A stretch of DNA of 64,000 nt from Nitrosomonas sp. (GCF_019635155.1 NZ_JAHBZY010000015.1:1-64000), one strand, 5' to 3'. Counted from the stretch's first letter, positions 1-8,549 are shown. Notes: generated by a model not told the origin, from the letters alone. Numbers and translations are program-made.

Positions 1-798
1 TATGGCACAACGAGTGGCGCGTCGAGCGCGAGCTATGACATGTCGCTGTGGTACGATTCCAAGTACTACAAACTGGGCATGGCGACCATGCTTCTGGTAG
101 CGATATTTTGGATTTGGTACCAAAGGACCTTTGCGTATTCGCACGGGATGGACTCAATGGAACCGGAATTTGACAAAGTGTGGATGGGACTGTGGCGAGT
201 GCACATGACCCTGATGCCGTTGTTTGCGTTGGTAACCTGGGGTTGGATATTGAAGACCCGTGACACCAAAGAACAATTGGACAACCTGGACACCAAACTG
301 GAAATGAAACGTTATTTCTACTGGATGATGTGGCTGGGTGTGTATTTGTTTGGTGTTTACTGGGGCGGCAGCTTCTTCACCGAGCAAGATGCAAGCTGGC
401 ACCAAGTGATTATTCGTGACACGAGCTTCACGCCAAGTCACGTAGTGGTGTTTTACGGCTCATTCCCGATGTACATTGTATGCGGCGTTGCTTCATACCT
501 GTACGCGATGACCCGTCTGCCACTGTACAGCCGCGGCACATCGTTCCCGTTGGTAATGGCGATTGCTGGCCCATTGATGATTCTGCCGAACGTAGGTTTG
601 AACGAATGGGGTCATGCATTCTGGTTCATGGAAGAGCTGTTTAGCGCGCCATTGCACTGGGGATTTGTGATTCTGGGCTGGGCAGGTTTATTCTCGGGCG
701 GTATTGCAGCGCAAATCATCACCCGTTACTCTAACCTGACCGACGTAACCTGGAATGGTTCAAGCAGAGAGATTCTGAACAATCGCATTGTTCCTTAA
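1..798 (+). CDS. amoC: Ammonia monooxygenase subunit C (5' end outside the window)
   Basis: AmoC is an integral-membrane subunit of the copper enzyme that oxidises ammonia to hydroxylamine. The reading frame is open from base 1 ([13 protein letters not shown]...) and these residues match the usual AmoC N-terminus, so the true start lies upstream and the first internal ATG at 40 is not the start. Several hydrophobic helices are visible. The metal-site pattern Asp-x3-His-x12-His (DASWH...FTPSH) matches the Asp/His/His site known in PmoC/AmoC. The protein ends [11 protein letters not shown]. No amoA or amoB follows, so this is a stand-alone amoC rather than part of amoCAB. The family call is very secure; which copy it is cannot be told from the window. 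Confidence 0.97.
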   Translation, partial: YGTTSGASSASYDMSLWYDSKYYKLGMATMLLVAIFWIWYQRTFAYSHGMDSMEPEFDKVWMGLWRVHMTLMPLFALVTWGWILKTRDTKEQLDNLDTKLEMKRYFYWMMWLGVYLFGVYWGGSFFTEQDASWHQVIIRDTSFTPSHVVVFYGSFPMYIVCGVASYLYAMTRLPLYSRGTSFPLVMAIAGPLMILPNVGLNEWGHAFWFMEELFSAPLHWGFVILGWAGLFSGGIAAQIITRYSNLTDVTWNGSSREILNNRIVP

Positions 799-825
799 TC
801 CGTCGTCAGATGTTATGACATCGCC

Positions 826-851
826 CCGCTGCCCTGGTTACCGGGCGGCGG
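826..851 (+). other. GC-rich hairpin just after amoC
   Basis: CCGCTGCCC (826-834) pairs with GGGCGGCGG (843-851) with one G-T wobble, 27 bp after the amoC stop. No T-run follows, so it is not a canonical intrinsic terminator. It could stabilise the amoC mRNA 3' end or act as a weak terminator. Confidence 0.5.
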
Positions 852-960
852 ATTCCATCCCCCAAAAACTCATTTCCCCTAATCAATCCATCCGGCGCAT
901 TGATCCATACGCTAGGCGACTCCGAGTACTCTTTTTCTCCATCATGCCGGCTTTAATTTC

Positions 961-1383
961 ATGGAAGACTTGATCCTGGTTATTCAGCAATGGGTGCCGA
1001 TCAATGTACTCATTGGTCTGACGATCACATCCATTATCAGTTTTATTGGATCGTTAATCGCCATTCCATGGATTCTGATTCGCCTGCCAAGCGACTATTT
1101 CGACTTACGCGTTCCTCGTCACTGGATGAAAGACCGTCACCTTGTGTTACGCACTATTGGATTGATCATCAAGAATGTTACCGGCGCTATTTTTCTGTTT
1201 GCTGGTTTTCTCATGCTGTTTCTGCCCGGACAAGGCCTGCTTACAATGCTGATAGGAATCTCTTTTATTGATTTCCCGGGCAAACGTAAACTGGAAGCCA
1301 AGATTGTCGGGCAGCCGGTCATATTGAATGCCATTAATGCGATGCGTCGAAAATTTAACAAGCCTCCATTAACTCTGTCATGA
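961..1383 (+). CDS. Small integral membrane protein, PGPGW-like
   Basis: A 140-residue protein with two clear hydrophobic stretches: residues about 15-45 (INVLIGLTITSIISFIGSLI) and 75-105, the latter carrying FLPGQGLLTMLIGISF. The Pro-Gly-x-Gly element at a membrane turn resembles the small PGPGW transmembrane family, which has no established function. The C-terminus is basic and soluble. It lies 160 bp after amoC on the same strand. I cannot tell whether it is co-transcribed, given the hairpin between them. The call is from composition and motif only. Confidence 0.6.
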   Translation: MEDLILVIQQWVPINVLIGLTITSIISFIGSLIAIPWILIRLPSDYFDLRVPRHWMKDRHLVLRTIGLIIKNVTGAIFLFAGFLMLFLPGQGLLTMLIGISFIDFPGKRKLEAKIVGQPVILNAINAMRRKFNKPPLTLS

Positions 1384-1675
1384 AATCCGGAAAATAAGCG
1401 GATTTGGACCAACAAAGTACTCAAGCTATCGCAAAACAGATGCAGCCAAACCTACTCGCTAGCTTTCTTCAATCCATATACTTAGCTGCGACAATTTGCC
1501 ACATTTTATCATTCCAGGTTTACAGGCAAAATCCACGCTAACCGATATTTTGCAAAGTATTCTGGATATCAATGAACCACCCATTGTTTCAAACTAAATC
1601 AAATAGAGGAAACGCCGTGCTGCATCATTGGAGTCCCAGTCGCCGTCATCAGTCGTGCTTGCTTTGACTTGATAA

Positions 1676-1768
1676 ATGCCTGATGTTTCAAAATGCGTCT
1701 TTCAACAAGTGATCGAAGAGCTAGAGCGCATTGATCGCTTTTGCCGATTTATGCACATAACCGGATAA
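1676..1768 (+). CDS. Possible 30-residue small ORF ahead of a terminator
   Basis: ATG at 1676 directly follows an in-frame TAA and opens a 30-codon frame (MPDVSKCVFQQ...FMHITG). It stops 19 bp before the stem of a strong terminator. No good ribosome binding site is visible and I recognise no homology. It may be the tail of a decayed gene or part of a small transcript. Confidence 0.2.
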   Translation: MPDVSKCVFQQVIEELERIDRFCRFMHITG

Positions 1769-1786
1769 TTTCGTTCCCTGCGAGTT

Positions 1787-1830
1787 ACACCCATTTAGCC
1801 ACCGGATTCTGGCGAAATGGGTGTTTTTTT
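1787..1830 (+). terminator. Strong intrinsic terminator with no obvious gene upstream
   Basis: ACACCCATTT (1787-1796) pairs perfectly with AAATGGGTGT (1815-1824). Three further inner pairs (1798-1800 with 1811-1813) follow a mismatch, and a T-run ends at 1830. The nearest full-length plus-strand gene ends about 400 bp upstream. Confidence 0.8.
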
Positions 1831-1982
1831 ACACTCAAGCTCTCCATCAAGAAATCAGATGGAAATTACGATACGAGCAATCCGATTTCGCAGCTCGTTA
1901 TCATGAAAAATGACACCGCATCTCCGGTCCGGAAATGATATCAGAATACATAATTTCCTAATTAATCATTATTTTCAGTAAC

Positions 1983-1999
1983 CTGCGTCAATTTGCCGC
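1983..1999. promoter_or_regulatory. Imperfect palindrome upstream of the HupE-TonB gene
   Basis: TGCGTCAATTTGCCGCA reads as an inverted repeat with arms TGCGnCAA and TTGnCGCA around a central T. The same core and centre occur in the larger palindrome at 8070-8104, and a degenerate copy lies near 1487-1503. It lies about 145 bp before the receptor start, a plausible operator or promoter position. The binding protein is unknown. Confidence 0.4.
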
Positions 2000-2144
2000 A
2001 TTTACTTTTTTTGTAATACGCACATAATGAAAATGTGCACGCAAAAAGCAATCGTGTTGATTCAAATTCAGTTGCAAATCCCGGCAAGTTCGATTTCCAA
2101 GTCCCCGCAGAAATTACAAAAATGACTAATGAGGCTGATTTTAC

Positions 2145-4916
2145 GTGACAGAAAAATTTTTCGCTTTAAACCCGCAGCTAATCCGGCACAAACAATTATT
2201 TAATCGGAAAAAACTCATTCTACCGATTCGTTCGAAATGCTGTACATCGCAATTGAAAGCCGCAATCCTCCGGCCATTTTCTTTGATCGCGCTACTGACG
2301 ATCATCGTCTATTCGCAATTGTCTTTCGATCATGACTGGAATGAAGGATTCCAGCACCCTCTGACCGGATGGGATCACATTCTTTGCATGATCGCGGTTG
2401 GTGTTTGGGCGGCCCAAATGCGCGGGCAAGCCATGTGGGTATTACCGGTTGTTTTTGTCAGTGTTATGAGCCTCGGTAGCTTGGCCGGAGCATTCAACCT
2501 GATTATTCCGGGTGCAGAGGCCATGATTCTATTATCCTGCCTCACATTAAGTGCTTTAATCGTGCGTGGTATCCGGTTCGATACTTCCATCAACATCGCG
2601 ATCATTTCATTGTTTGCATTTTTTCATGGTTACGTACATGGACAAGAAATCGCCGCACCCACCAGTCTTGTTTTTTATATCGCGGGTTTCGTATTTGCTA
2701 CTTTGCTGTTGCATGGCGTCGGCATTTTGATTTCGCAATTGCTTTTGTTGTTGATTACCTTTTTTGTCAGCACCGGCCTCAATGCTCAAGGAAAAGATTT
2801 ATCGCCTCATTCGAATACCGCAAAACCAAATGCCCATTTTGACAAGCTGGCACATACCGTTTTGGATGAAATATCCGTCCACGGCCGTGCAGACAAATTA
2901 ATCGGTATTGCCGATTCCGCGTCACAAGGCAAAGTCGGACAAGATCAAATCCGATACCGACCGATTATCCGCCCTGGAGAAGTTCTTGAAACGGTACCGG
3001 GATTAATCGCCACCCAACACAGCGGGGAAGGTAAAGCCAATCAATATTTCTTGCGTGGATTCAATCTGGATCATGGCACCGATTTTTTAACGCAAATCGA
3101 AGGCGTGCCGGTCAACCAGCTCTCACACGCGCATGGCCAAGGCTGGACGGATACCAATTTCCTGATCCCGGAATTAATCGAATCACTCGAGTTTAAAAAA
3201 GGAAATTATTTTGCCGACACGGGTGATTTTTCGAGCGCCGGATCAGCCAATATCCGCTATTTCAACCGCTTGCCTCAGAATATGCTCCGCTTCACTGGCG
3301 GTAGTTTTAATTACTATCGAGGATTAATCGCCGGATCACGTCAGCTATTAAACGGTAACGTTTTATACGCCGGCGAAATCGTACACAACGACGGCCCGTG
3401 GACTGTCGGAAATAATTATCTGAAATTCAACGGCCTGCTCCGCTACAGCGGCAGTAATGGCAATCAAAATTGGCGTGTTACCGCCATGGGGACGCATTCG
3501 GATTGGCGCGCAACCGATCAGATTCCGAGGCGGGCTATCGGCATGAACACGATCCACCGATTCGACGCGATTGATCCGACGGATGGCGGCAAGAGTCATC
3601 GCTACAGTCTGACCGGCGAATGGAATCGGCGCTCCGCAAACAGCTTAACGTCGGTCATGGCGTATGGCATTTATTCCAAATTAGACCTCTATTCAAATTT
3701 TTCTTTTCTCTTGGATGATAATGAAACAACCAACCCTGCGGGATGTTCGGGACTAAACGGCTTACAGTCCGCAAACCGCATTTCTACGAGCATATTTCAA
3801 ACCTGCGGTGATCAGTTCGGTCAACCGGATGACCGCTGGACCACCGGCCTGACAGCCAATCACACCGTATTTCATAAAATTGGCGCATTCGATTCCGAAA
3901 CGACGCTAGGCATACAAGTACGTAACGATAATATCCAAAATGCCTTGACAAAAACCCATGCACAGAGGGTATACGGTATTACCCGCCAGGACTCCATCTG
4001 GGTTACCAGCATCAGTCCCTTTCTGCAAAATAAAACTCAATGGCAAAGCTGGCTGCGCACCAGTGCAGGTGTGCGTTTTGATGGTTTCCGCTTTGCCGTC
4101 AATCACAGCAATATCCAGCAAAACAATGGCACGCGTTATGATGGGCTGGTCAGTCCGAAATTAGGCATCGTCTTCGGCTCCTGGGCTGATACCGAGCTTT
4201 ACCTGAACGGCGGGTTTGGTTTTCACAGCAATGATGCTCGCGGGATCAATACCCGCATCGATCCGGCCAGCGGCGATCCCGTAAATCGCGCCGATCCCCT
4301 TGCTCGTACTTACAGCGCTGAAACAGGTATCCGTTCAACCTGGGTTCGCGGCTTGCAAAGTACGTTGACTGTCTGGTGGATGGATCTTCAATCCGAGTTG
4401 GTTTTTGTAGGAGACGCAGGCACAACTGAAGCAAGCCGCCCCAGCCGCCGCTACGGACTCGAATTCACCAACTATTACCAGCCGGTGCACTGGTTGACAC
4501 TTGACGCGGATTTCAGTTTCTCGCATTCCCGGTTTCGCGACACTGTGCCCGGCGAAGGCAATCATGTACCCAATGCCGTGGAAGCGGTCATTGCCACAGG
4601 CGCGACATTTCATGATGTTTTCGGCGGTTTCTATGGCGGACCAAGATTGCGGTACCTTGGGCCGCGCGCACTGAATGAAGACAACTCCAAGCGCTCGAAC
4701 GGCACAATCTTGCTATCTGCGATGCTGGGATATGAATTCAACCGGTCATTCCGCATCCAGGCCGAAGTGTTCAATATGCTCAACCGCAAAGACGATGCGA
4801 TAACCTACTTTTATACATCACGCCTGCCGGGAGAACCTCTTACCGGCGTGAATGACTTTCACTTCCACCCTGTCGAACCGGTGAGCTTCCGGGTGGGATT
4901 TGTTCTTAATTATTAA
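2145..4916 (+). CDS. HupE/UreJ-type permease fused to a TonB-dependent outer-membrane receptor
   Basis: A 923-residue single frame. Residues about 40-215 are HupE/UreJ-like: several membrane helices with HPLTGWDH (71-78) and HGYVHGQE (161-168), the His/Asp motifs of this Ni/Co/metal permease family. The last helix ends ITFFVSTGLNAQG, which reads like a signal-peptide end. Residues about 240-923 form a TonB-dependent receptor: a TonB-box-like DEISV (about 241), a plug domain (RPGEVLETVPG, YFLRGFNLDHGTDF) and a 22-strand-type barrel ending in an aromatic strand (FRVGFVLNY). The two halves belong in different membranes, so cleavage at the junction or an inner-membrane role as a signal region is needed. 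Neighbours (TlpA-like, CopC) suggest copper or nickel uptake, which is inference. The start codon is GTG with a poor RBS, and a later start is possible. Confidence 0.85.
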   Translation: MTEKFFALNPQLIRHKQLFNRKKLILPIRSKCCTSQLKAAILRPFSLIALLTIIVYSQLSFDHDWNEGFQHPLTGWDHILCMIAVGVWAAQMRGQAMWVLPVVFVSVMSLGSLAGAFNLIIPGAEAMILLSCLTLSALIVRGIRFDTSINIAIISLFAFFHGYVHGQEIAAPTSLVFYIAGFVFATLLLHGVGILISQLLLLLITFFVSTGLNAQGKDLSPHSNTAKPNAHFDKLAHTVLDEISVHGRADKLIGIADSASQGKVGQDQIRYRPIIRPGEVLETVPGLIATQHSGEGKANQYFLRGFNLDHGTDFLTQIEGVPVNQLSHAHGQGWTDTNFLIPELIESLEFKKGNYFADTGDFSSAGSANIRYFNRLPQNMLRFTGGSFNYYRGLIAGSRQLLNGNVLYAGEIVHNDGPWTVGNNYLKFNGLLRYSGSNGNQNWRVTAMGTHSDWRATDQIPRRAIGMNTIHRFDAIDPTDGGKSHRYSLTGEWNRRSANSLTSVMAYGIYSKLDLYSNFSFLLDDNETTNPAGCSGLNGLQSANRISTSIFQTCGDQFGQPDDRWTTGLTANHTVFHKIGAFDSETTLGIQVRNDNIQNALTKTHAQRVYGITRQDSIWVTSISPFLQNKTQWQSWLRTSAGVRFDGFRFAVNHSNIQQNNGTRYDGLVSPKLGIVFGSWADTELYLNGGFGFHSNDARGINTRIDPASGDPVNRADPLARTYSAETGIRSTWVRGLQSTLTVWWMDLQSELVFVGDAGTTEASRPSRRYGLEFTNYYQPVHWLTLDADFSFSHSRFRDTVPGEGNHVPNAVEAVIATGATFHDVFGGFYGGPRLRYLGPRALNEDNSKRSNGTILLSAMLGYEFNRSFRIQAEVFNMLNRKDDAITYFYTSRLPGEPLTGVNDFHFHPVEPVSFRVGFVLNY

Positions 4917-4968
4917 TCGATTGGAAGAAAACCAACCACTTCTTATATCAAATATTAGGAGATAAATC

Positions 4969-5460
4969 ATGCAACTGAACAAATCACTGTTGATTATATT
5001 AATTCTGACAATTGGGCTTGCGGCCCCGGCGCAAGCGGGAGAAGCCACACTGAAACATTTTGTTTCCGGCAGTTATCAGCAATTACTTGAAAAGCACACC
5101 GGTCAACCGGTCATGCTGGTGATCTGGGCGACGACGTGCTCAACCTGCATGAAGAAAATGCCTTTACTGAGTAAACTACAGGAGGATCATAATGATATAA
5201 AAATCATCATGCTTTCTGTCGATGAATTAGCGGATACAAAGCAAGTACAAGCCGCATTGGTTAAGCATGAACTGACCGGCCTGGAAAACTGGATTTTTGC
5301 CGATGAAAACGCACAACGCCTACGCTACGAAATCGATCCGCAATGGTTCGGAGAACTGCCGCGCACTTATTTTCTCGATAGCAAGCATCAGCGCGAAGGC
5401 ATCAGCGGCGCTTTATCTTACGAAGATTATCAATCGATTTTCTACGTGCTCGCCAATTAA
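4969..5460 (+). CDS. Periplasmic TlpA/thioredoxin-like protein
   Basis: A 163-residue protein with a signal peptide (LLIILILTIGLAAPAQA, cleaved near residue 23) and a thioredoxin fold. The redox motif Cys-Ser-Thr-Cys lies in VIWATTCSTCMKKMP (about residues 56-60), and LPRTYFLD supplies the cis-proline loop. TlpA-type proteins reduce or isomerise periplasmic thiols and often serve cytochrome or copper-site assembly. The RBS is GGAG about 9 bp before ATG. It follows the receptor by 52 bp, and its stop overlaps the next start (TAATG), so it sits in one operon with the BNR protein and probably CopC. Confidence 0.85.
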   Translation: MQLNKSLLIILILTIGLAAPAQAGEATLKHFVSGSYQQLLEKHTGQPVMLVIWATTCSTCMKKMPLLSKLQEDHNDIKIIMLSVDELADTKQVQAALVKHELTGLENWIFADENAQRLRYEIDPQWFGELPRTYFLDSKHQREGISGALSYEDYQSIFYVLAN

Positions 5461-6758
5461 TGCTCCATCCAGTAATCCGGCTTATGATTCCCTACAAAGA
5501 AAAATTGCAATCAATGCCCATGCGGCCAATTCAGGCGCTCATTCTCAGTCTCAGTTTCGTACTACCCGCTTCTCCTGCTCTAACCAATGATCCGGCGAAA
5601 GAGCGGTATGTGAAATCAACGTTGGGTTTGTATGACATTGCAACATTCGACGTTTATACGGACCGACAGAATGTTCACATCATCGCAGGCGGCAGGCAGT
5701 CGCAAAACGATACCGCGCTCACATTGCGGTATAAACGGTCAATAGATGGCGGGCATAGTTGGACCATGCCTGTGACCATCTCCGCACAGCTACCTGCAAT
5801 CAATGCCAAGCGCGGTAACGACGTTCAACTGGCAGCGCATGGCAATCAAATAGTCGCGCTCATGCAAGCCAAAACCAGCCTGCCGGGAATCGGCCCGATG
5901 ATGTGCTTGTACTCTGAAGACAGCGGCCTAACCTGGAAATATGGCGCCAATCCTGCTGAAGATAATGACGGTAGCCAAGCACACATCGACCTCGTGGCCG
6001 ACAAAGCAGGGATTTTTCATGCGGTCTGGCTGGAAGATCCGGAAGAAAATGGTTATCAAAGCTTGCGTTATTCCCGCTCTGAAGATGGCGGAAAAAGCTG
6101 GAACCAGCTTAAAACGATCGACGATTCCACCTGTTCCTGCTGCTGGAATACGATCGTAAATTCCCCGCTTAATCACTTGAATGTGCTTTACCGCAACATG
6201 TCACCCAGGGATATGGCGATGGTTCAATCAACCGACCAAGGCGTAACCTGGCAGCAGCTCGGAGCGGTCGGTGATTTCAAATGGCAATTGAATGGCTGCC
6301 CGCATGTCGGCGGCGGCGCAAGCTATGTGACCGGCGGAGCAACGCACTGGCTACATGGACTTGTCTGGACCGGCATCCAGGAAAAAGCCGGTTTGTATCA
6401 CCTGGTTTCTTCCGATCATGGATCAACTTGGTCGGAACCCCTACGGCTAAGCGTCACCGGCATGAACGGCGATATTGCGCATCATGGCCGTCATCTCGTT
6501 GCCGCATGGAACGAAATGAATCCTTCAGGCATGAGTATCAGCTTGGCCACCATAACGGAAAACGGCACCACCTGGAACAAACCAATCCAACTGACACCGG
6601 GAGAAAACGCGGCGACACAACCGAGGCTTACAGCAACGGCAAGCGGCGTATTAGTGGTGTGGACCGAGAAACCTGCTAAACAAACCAGTCAACTGGCCTG
6701 GAAACTGATCAAACCAGAAAAATACGCCACCCCCTTAAAGGAGAATCCACCTCATTGA
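5460..6758 (+). CDS. Secreted BNR/Asp-box beta-propeller protein (sialidase-like fold)
   Basis: A 432-residue exported protein with a hydrophobic leader (ALILSLSFVLPASPA). At least five Asp-box repeats of type S-x-D-G-G-x-S-W are visible (SIDGGHSW, SEDSGLTW, SEDGGKSW, STDQGVTW, SSDHGSTW), giving a sialidase-type propeller. A Cys cluster, CSCCW, lies near residue 224 and might bind metal or form disulfides. True sialidase activity is not supported by anything seen. The first ATG overlaps the previous stop; internal ATGs at about 5514 or 5520 would place the signal peptide closer to the N-terminus and may be the real start. Its place in the cluster suggests a role in periplasmic metal handling (inference). 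Confidence 0.7.
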   Translation: MLHPVIRLMIPYKEKLQSMPMRPIQALILSLSFVLPASPALTNDPAKERYVKSTLGLYDIATFDVYTDRQNVHIIAGGRQSQNDTALTLRYKRSIDGGHSWTMPVTISAQLPAINAKRGNDVQLAAHGNQIVALMQAKTSLPGIGPMMCLYSEDSGLTWKYGANPAEDNDGSQAHIDLVADKAGIFHAVWLEDPEENGYQSLRYSRSEDGGKSWNQLKTIDDSTCSCCWNTIVNSPLNHLNVLYRNMSPRDMAMVQSTDQGVTWQQLGAVGDFKWQLNGCPHVGGGASYVTGGATHWLHGLVWTGIQEKAGLYHLVSSDHGSTWSEPLRLSVTGMNGDIAHHGRHLVAAWNEMNPSGMSISLATITENGTTWNKPIQLTPGENAATQPRLTATASGVLVVWTEKPAKQTSQLAWKLIKPEKYATPLKENPPH

Positions 6759-6871
6759 TACCGGAATGCTATTCAATACTTAATCAACTGAATTTCAGAA
6801 ACTAATTTCTGTTGGTTGTTGACATCTCTGCGCAAGCAAATGCACACCCAATGGATATCATGGAGAATCCA

Positions 6872-7285
6872 ATGAAAAAATACCGTGTTATTTTCACCAA
6901 ACTAAAACTGTTGATACTGATTGTTCCAATTATTGCCGGAATGCCATCAACGATCTTTGCACATGCGATTCTCGTCGAGTCGGAACCCAAGGCTGCAAGC
7001 GTTGTGAGTACGCCTCCCGATCAGATCAAAATCTGGTTCAATGAAAATGTCGCCAGTGAATTCAAATCACTGGCGGTAGTCAACAGCGCCGGAAAGCGTG
7101 TCGACAATAATGACATCAGACAAGCAGCATTGGACCGTTCACACATCTATACCACTGTTCCGAAGCTGCCGCCCGATACTTACACGGTTCGCTATCGTGT
7201 GATGTCTGCGGATACGCATATCATTACCGGCAAATTCACCTTCACCGTTGCTTCCCCAGAAACAGCGGAAATTTCATCCGATTAA
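6872..7285 (+). CDS. copC: CopC-family periplasmic copper-binding protein
   Basis: A 137-residue protein with a signal peptide ending ...STIFA before HAILVESEPKA, so the mature protein would begin with histidine. That is the N-terminal His ligand of the Cu(II) site in CopC. The C-terminal SADTHIITGKFTFTV carries the Asp-x-His ligands and the closing beta strand of the cupredoxin-like fold. CopC binds copper in the periplasm and can pass it to CopD; no copD lies next to it. The start is ATG 6872 with GGAG about 7 bp upstream; the longer frame from 6812 has no such support. It extends the receptor/TlpA/BNR cluster. Confidence 0.88.
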   Translation: MKKYRVIFTKLKLLILIVPIIAGMPSTIFAHAILVESEPKAASVVSTPPDQIKIWFNENVASEFKSLAVVNSAGKRVDNNDIRQAALDRSHIYTTVPKLPPDTYTVRYRVMSADTHIITGKFTFTVASPETAEISSD

Positions 7286-7301
7286 TAATCAGGAGTCAAT
7301 C

Positions 7302-8003
7302 ATGAGAATATTTCAGACCGTGAAACCGCACCTGCTACTGTTGACAACAATCCTGATGCTAACGGCATGCAATCGCATCAGTCCTGTACAGCATCATTAC
7401 AATACTAATGTAGGATGTATCGTCGCGAATGATTTTTACGCAATTTATTTCAGCGCCTATGTCGAGCCTGAAGAAAAAATCGATCATTCGAAAAAGATAA
7501 ACGAATCGCTATTCAAATCCCATTGTAAAAATATACCGCATACCGGGAATGTCTACTTCACAGCGGATCTGGTCGATGAAGATTTGAGAGAAATGCCGAT
7601 CAGTCTGAGGTTGGTCGAACAGGAACCGGCCGGTAAAAATAAAGAAACTGCAGCCGACTATGAAGATACCCGGATAATTTCAGAAGTGATGCCTAAAGTT
7701 TACCCGCAAGGCACTATTGAAACCCGTGCCGTCATTGATAAAACCGGTCACTATGCTTTATATCTGATCATCGGGGACGAGGAATCAGCATTTGCTGATG
7801 ATATTTTAAAAATCCGATTCGATGTCGGTATGGATACGGAAGCAACACCTGTCTGGCGCTACGTGGCAAAAGTAGCGGAACTGTTTATGACGTTTGCTTT
7901 TCCGGTATTCATCGTGCTACTCATCATGTTACCAATGCTGCCGAAGTTAAGATTCAAGCTTCTGTCAAAAATGTTATTCGGCATGCAAAACCGTGGAAAC
8001 TGA
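7302..8003 (+). CDS. Lipoprotein of unknown function with a C-terminal membrane helix
   Basis: The start is ATG 7302 with AGGAG 7 bp upstream; a longer frame overlapping copC is less likely. The leader LLLLTTILMLTAC ends in a lipobox (LTAC), so it should be lipidated at Cys. A middle domain of about 170 residues (VGCIVANDFYAIYFSAYVEP...) is not recognised. A single membrane helix near the C-terminus (FMTFAFPVFIVLLIMLPML) is followed by a basic tail. It follows copC by 16 bp in the same orientation, so it is probably the last gene of the metal cluster. No function is assigned. Confidence 0.65.
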   Translation: MRIFQTVKPHLLLLTTILMLTACNRISPVQHHYNTNVGCIVANDFYAIYFSAYVEPEEKIDHSKKINESLFKSHCKNIPHTGNVYFTADLVDEDLREMPISLRLVEQEPAGKNKETAADYEDTRIISEVMPKVYPQGTIETRAVIDKTGHYALYLIIGDEESAFADDILKIRFDVGMDTEATPVWRYVAKVAELFMTFAFPVFIVLLIMLPMLPKLRFKLLSKMLFGMQNRGN

Positions 8004-8069
8004 TTCATTGATGAACAACCCTAAAATACACGCAATTTCCCGCCCATTTTGGTAATTGATGAAGCGGAG

Positions 8070-8104
8070 CCGATCGGATGCGGCAATTTGCCGCATCCGA
8101 TCGG
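8070..8104. repeat. 35-bp near-perfect palindrome between the metal cluster and the sigma remnant
   Basis: CCGATCGGATGCGGCAA (8070-8086) and TTGCCGCATCCGATCGG (8088-8104) are perfect 17-nt inverted arms around one T. No T-run follows on either strand. It lies 66 bp after the lipoprotein stop and 56 bp before the sigma-factor start. It could be a terminator hairpin, a cruciform or an operator. Its core is shared with the motif at 1983-1999. Confidence 0.75.
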
Positions 8105-8159
8105 AAAACATCCTACGGATAATGCTCAACTTTGCAATTAACCGCGTTACCCAAAGTCA

Positions 8160-8549
8160 ATGCCGCCATCTGTTTTCAATCGTGACGAAGAATCCGCACT
8201 ACCCTCAGTCAATATCGCCGGAACCTCCACCGATACGCATACCGTTGCGGTTGACGCACTCTATCGCGATCATCATCATTGGCTGTATGCCTGGCTCCGG
8301 AAAAAACTGAATTGCCAGCATCAGGCAGCCGATGTTGCGCACGACACGTTTACATGCATCTTCGCTTTATCCAACTTACCTTGTTTGCAAGAACCCAGGG
8401 CTTATCTGGTTACGACGGCAAAACGTTTGCTCATCGATCAAGTGCGAAAACAACGCATTGAGCAAGCATATCTTGCTGAACTGGCACAGGCTGCTCACAC
8501 AATGAGAGACCTTTGCACGACTACGACCTTAAAGCAATGGATCGAGTGA
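8160..8549 (+). pseudogene. Truncated FecI-type ECF sigma factor
   Basis: Residues about 35-110 match sigma region 2 of ECF (FecI-like) sigma factors: HHHWLYAWLRKKLNCQHQAADVAHDTF and EPRAYLVTTAKRLLIDQVRKQ. After ...AQAAHT the frame runs into an IS-type end (8506-8519) and stops 15 codons later. Region 4, which binds the -35 element, is gone, so the product should be inactive. Such sigma factors normally control TonB-dependent siderophore receptors together with a FecR anti-sigma factor; neither a FecR nor a receptor follows. Confidence 0.8.
8506..8519 (+). mobile_element. Solitary IS terminal-repeat end at a deletion junction
   Basis: GAGACCTTTGCACG matches the outer 14 bases of the terminal repeats of the MITE at 23121-23261 and the solo end at 30617-30629. 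Here it marks the point where sigma-factor homology ends. Its resemblance to IS5-group ends is from memory of the family. Confidence 0.6.

Larger units (their letters stand above)
1384..2144. other. 761-bp region without a secure gene; holds an orphan terminator and repeat motifs
   Basis: No convincing protein gene is visible. Short open stretches end at about 1597 (…ILDINEPPIVSN) and 1768 and could be gene debris. A strong intrinsic terminator lies inside at 1787-1830, well away from any full-length gene. Two copies of a CAATTTGCC-type inverted motif lie at about 1487-1503 and 1983-1999. The rest is AT-rich and probably holds the promoter of the downstream receptor gene. Confidence 0.5.
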
